Shown: positions 61,463 to 64,000 of the stretch, piece after piece | How the letters are laid out: each line of letters opens with the position of its first letter | Position numbering within the stretch: the stretch's first letter is position 1 | Assembly: GCA_037355855.1 (NCBI GenBank) | Contig: CM074762.1 | Location: 4,278,001 to 4,342,000 of the forward strand | DNA from: Pseudo-nitzschia pungens | Lineage: Eukaryota; Bacillariophyta; Bacillariophyceae; Bacillariales; Bacillariaceae | Length of the DNA: 64,000 nt | Direction of reading: 5' to 3' | Notes under the pieces: generated by a model | What the model was told of the DNA's origin: nothing | The model's database searches: none | The model's input: the letters and a program-made list of their open reading frames with translations, nothing else | Translations under genes and position numbers: made by a program

Positions 61463-62613
61463 ACATGAAGCTTAAAAAGCATGGCAATCACCTGGGTGCG
61501 TGAATGTTATTTCAGACAAACGTTTTTCACTAGAATGGTTTCCACATGAGTGACAAATAATGTAAAAATTTTAAAACGCTGCTAAATTCATTCGACGGAT
61601 TAGTATCATGCGTCAAAAGTCTCCTGATGTTGTAGTGGTTAAGAAATCGTGTTTCGCAAAGTCAGCAGAAATCGGAGCGCTCTAATCAGACCCATTTCGG
61701 ATCGCAACTCAGTATATACCAGGGTCATGTGATGACGCACCTCACGATGGCGATCGTGAACAATAATAATACTATGCCATCAAAACCGGAAGTTGATGAT
61801 GACTTTGATCCCATCAATTGAAGACATGATTGGGTCAGAAGTTTAGAGGTACGTCTGCTCCTGAAGAGGAAATATATTACGGAGGGATTGGTCCTTCCCA
61901 TCGTCCAAGATATCTCTGCAAAGCAACATGAGCAATAGATGATAAAGGTATGGTGCCCAGCTGTATACTTTTTGAAAAACAAATTATCGCGGCACAGAAG
62001 AATTTACGACTACAAAAGCAGGAGTTTCCTTTCCTTTTAAAATATGGTTCGCTCGAACAAGTAGTCGCTTCAATGTTCAAAGTGCTATTCATCAAATAAG
62101 AAAACAATCTATTATTATTATTCCACTTCGCATTGTTCATGGAATTCCAGGATAATATGTTTTGAAAGTGACAAAAAAATGAAAATTTTGAAGTTGCCCC
62201 AACTGTAGCCAGGAATCTCTGTATGGGTCTAGATTGACAGAATCCACTCTAGCAAGTATTGGTTCCCACATACATAGTCCTAATGTTAATCTATGATCAT
62301 TCTGATTGACCAGCATCCGCTCAACGACCGTAATTGTTGATGCCACAACAGCGACTGTTTCTCATTCCAAACTTTGAATCACAATTGTATCACTTCTTCC
62401 GATTACAGTACAGTATTTTGTTTCACTTAAATTGAATACGAAGTAGTTCACTGGCTTCATATAAAATTAATTTGCTCTCAAATTACGTTTCTGGTTTTGA
62501 CGTGACTTCAACGAAGGCTTGTGGCATACAGAAGTTCGTGCGTTAAAGGCAAAATTAGAAACGACAAAGATCAGAAAGTTATCATACTAACTCGGTATTT
62601 ACGGAACGCGAGG
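61463..62613. other. Intergenic region between converging genes
   Basis: No supported gene or RNA. ATT microsatellite at 62108-62122; otherwise unique-looking AT-rich sequence. Confidence 0.5.
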
Positions 62614-64000
62614 TCAGTTTTGCTTCTCCAGGGTGGATCGAATTGACTCATCTCTGCCCTTTTTCTTCTCACTGTATCCGTTCCAACTTTCATCATCCTC
62701 CGAATGGTTTCGCATGTCATTATCAGAGTCGTACGAGTCACTACCATTTTTCTCATTATAATGCGTGATCTCTGTATTCGGTGACCAACGTTTGACGGGA
62801 TAGTTTTTAGCGATCTTTCTGCGCTTTCGCAATCGGCCCTTCAAGGTCACAGCGCTATTTTGGGCATCACCCATAGGTGTCTCATCGTCTACGTGTACAT
62901 TAAAGTGGTTCAACTTGTCGTCCTCATCATTTTCTTTGTGAGGAAAGTCAGATGGTGGGCGTTTGAGCATATTCGCTTCCTGCTTCCGATCTTGATCAAA
63001 CATTATTTTTCCATCACCTAGCATGCTATCGTCGTCCTCACCGCCATCATAATCATTGACAGGATCTAAATTATTCTTCCTAACACGTAGGAAATCCAAA
63101 TTGACCACTTCTCCTAACTGCCAAGGTTCAATGGTTTCGTCTGCACTGAAATCAACAGAGCTTTTAGCTTGATCCGGTATAGCACATTTGACTTCCGGCT
63201 CTTCAAGAATGCTCTCGTCATCCTCGCTTGCGATGGTAATTACTTCATCTTTCTCATCACAATTCGTCACTTCGTGATTTTGGTTCGAGCTGTCGGGAAA
63301 TTCACTACTTGCTTCCTCTTTGACTTCGCATTCGTCATTTGGTTCGCATACTCCATTTGAAGTTAGGAATTGAACAACGCTATTGGCGACCGTCACATGA
63401 TCTACCACAATAGAAAGCGCGTCAACTCTGAAACATTTCCAACCAACTCGTTCGATAGCCTTTTGCTGTTTATAGGAAAAAAGCCAATCCGATTGCTGCG
63501 GTTCTTCGCAGTCAACCATAATAGCCACTCTTGTGTCGCTCTCTTCAGCCTCGACACAAAACGCATTCTTCCACACCATCGACATATCAATGATTCGATA
63601 CCCCTTATTTGATAAGACTGCTCTAAGAATCTCTCTGCCAAAATATTGTTTTGGACGACGTGATTCTGTCGTTCCCTGAATTTCGCCATTGTCACCGACA
63701 GACTTTTGGCAAATATTTGTGCCGATAAAAAATTCAATAATGGGAATTTTCACGTCGTCAAGATTTGGAATATCTCTCAATTCAATGCTTCTCACCAAAA
63801 CAACTGAGGGCACAGTTGAAAAATCGCGGAATTGGATTGAACCACAAATCTTAAGATTCAAAACTACATGACAATTGAACAATACCAACGCATGCAAGAA
63901 TGGACTGGCAAACAAAAATATGCGTTTCAATCTTATGTCTCACCTCGATCTCTCGCTCTCGAAAGAGCCACGTTTGCACGCTGGTAATGAAACTGTTGCG
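62614..64000 (-). CDS. SF1 (UPF1/DNA2-like) helicase C-terminus with nuclease-like domain, 5'-partial
   Basis: Minus strand, runs off the right edge. The upstream exon (63944-64000) ends QRANVALSRARDR, the motif VI signature of UPF1/DNA2-type helicases; a 140-bp intron (63804-63943, GTGAG...CCTCAG, phase 1) follows, and exon 2 continues VVLVRSIELRD. Next comes a domain around RRPKQYFGREILRAVL, then TRVAIMVDCEEPQQSDW, then KAIERVGWKCFRVDALS; its layout resembles Vsr/DUF559-type restriction-nuclease-like domains found after some SF1 helicases (weak match). The last ~230 residues are acidic and low-complexity with a basic patch (GRLRKRRKIAKNYPVKR), a likely nuclear signal. Most of the helicase lies outside the window. 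Confidence 0.7.
63804..63943 (-). other. Intron in the helicase gene
   Basis: 140 bp on the minus strand, GTGAGACAT...GTGCCCTCAG. Its removal joins VALSRARDR to VVLVRSIEL in frame. Reading through it instead yields an unlikely N-terminus starting MKRIFLFASPF. Confidence 0.8.

Overview
This window looks like a nuclear contig from a diatom (stramenopile alga), probably a pennate species. The clues are Copia-type reading frames with diatom-style integrase-RT linker and RNase H segments, short GT-AG introns in the host genes, and very many nested transposable elements. About three quarters of the 64 kb is mobile DNA. Only the right quarter (about 50-64 kb) is ordinary gene space.

Left part (1-7.1 kb): a plant-type mariner (DD39D) transposase that runs in from the left edge; an ORF-less LINE derivative ('LINE-B1', 1411-3288); a Tc1/IS630-type DD34E transposase gene split by a 5'-truncated LINE with a 19-bp target-site duplication (TSD); a foldback element; and a small unknown ORF.

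Centre (7.1-45.1 kb): one stack of nested insertions, four levels deep. An old LTR element (LTR at 7139-7480) received a ~10 kb LINE, 'LINE-A1', whose outer ends are at 8464 and 44572. LINE-A1 was then split three times: by a non-autonomous gag-only LTR element (11274-25366), itself split by a complete 10.9-kb sister, LINE-A2 (13500-24395); by a decayed Copia-derived LTR element (25805-34926); and by the ORF-less LINE-B2 (38235-41162), itself split by a truncated LINE-A (38539-39441). Nearly every junction is resolved to the base by its TSD and by comparison with the uninterrupted sibling. LINE-A encodes a long ORF1 and an ORF2 with EEP endonuclease, reverse transcriptase, RNase H and a Cys/His knuckle. 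ORF2 starts inside an 8-nt overlap (ATGGTTAG) with the ORF1 stop. All LINE copies end in a small two-hairpin module followed by ATT repeats, which probably is what the reverse transcriptase recognises. The most surprising junction is that of LINE-A1: it is flanked by 512-bp direct duplicates instead of about 20 bp.

Right transition (45.1-49.9 kb): remnants of the old elements, a 37-bp LINE insertion with a 12-bp TSD, and a TTAA-flanked (piggyBac-type target) 3.3-kb element full of minisatellite. A 655-bp internal-deletion relative of it lies at 53.2 kb.

Gene space (50-64 kb): a small predicted membrane protein; a 3-beta-HSD-type NAD-dependent epimerase/dehydrogenase; a decaying PIF1/Helitron helicase fragment and an LTR remnant; a two-exon asparaginyl-tRNA synthetase with an N-terminal targeting-like extension; a two-exon PDX1 (vitamin B6 synthase subunit); and, at the right edge, the C-terminal part of a superfamily-1 helicase whose motif VI crosses an intron and is followed by a restriction-nuclease-like domain. 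These host genes do not form a recognisable pathway or operon-like set.
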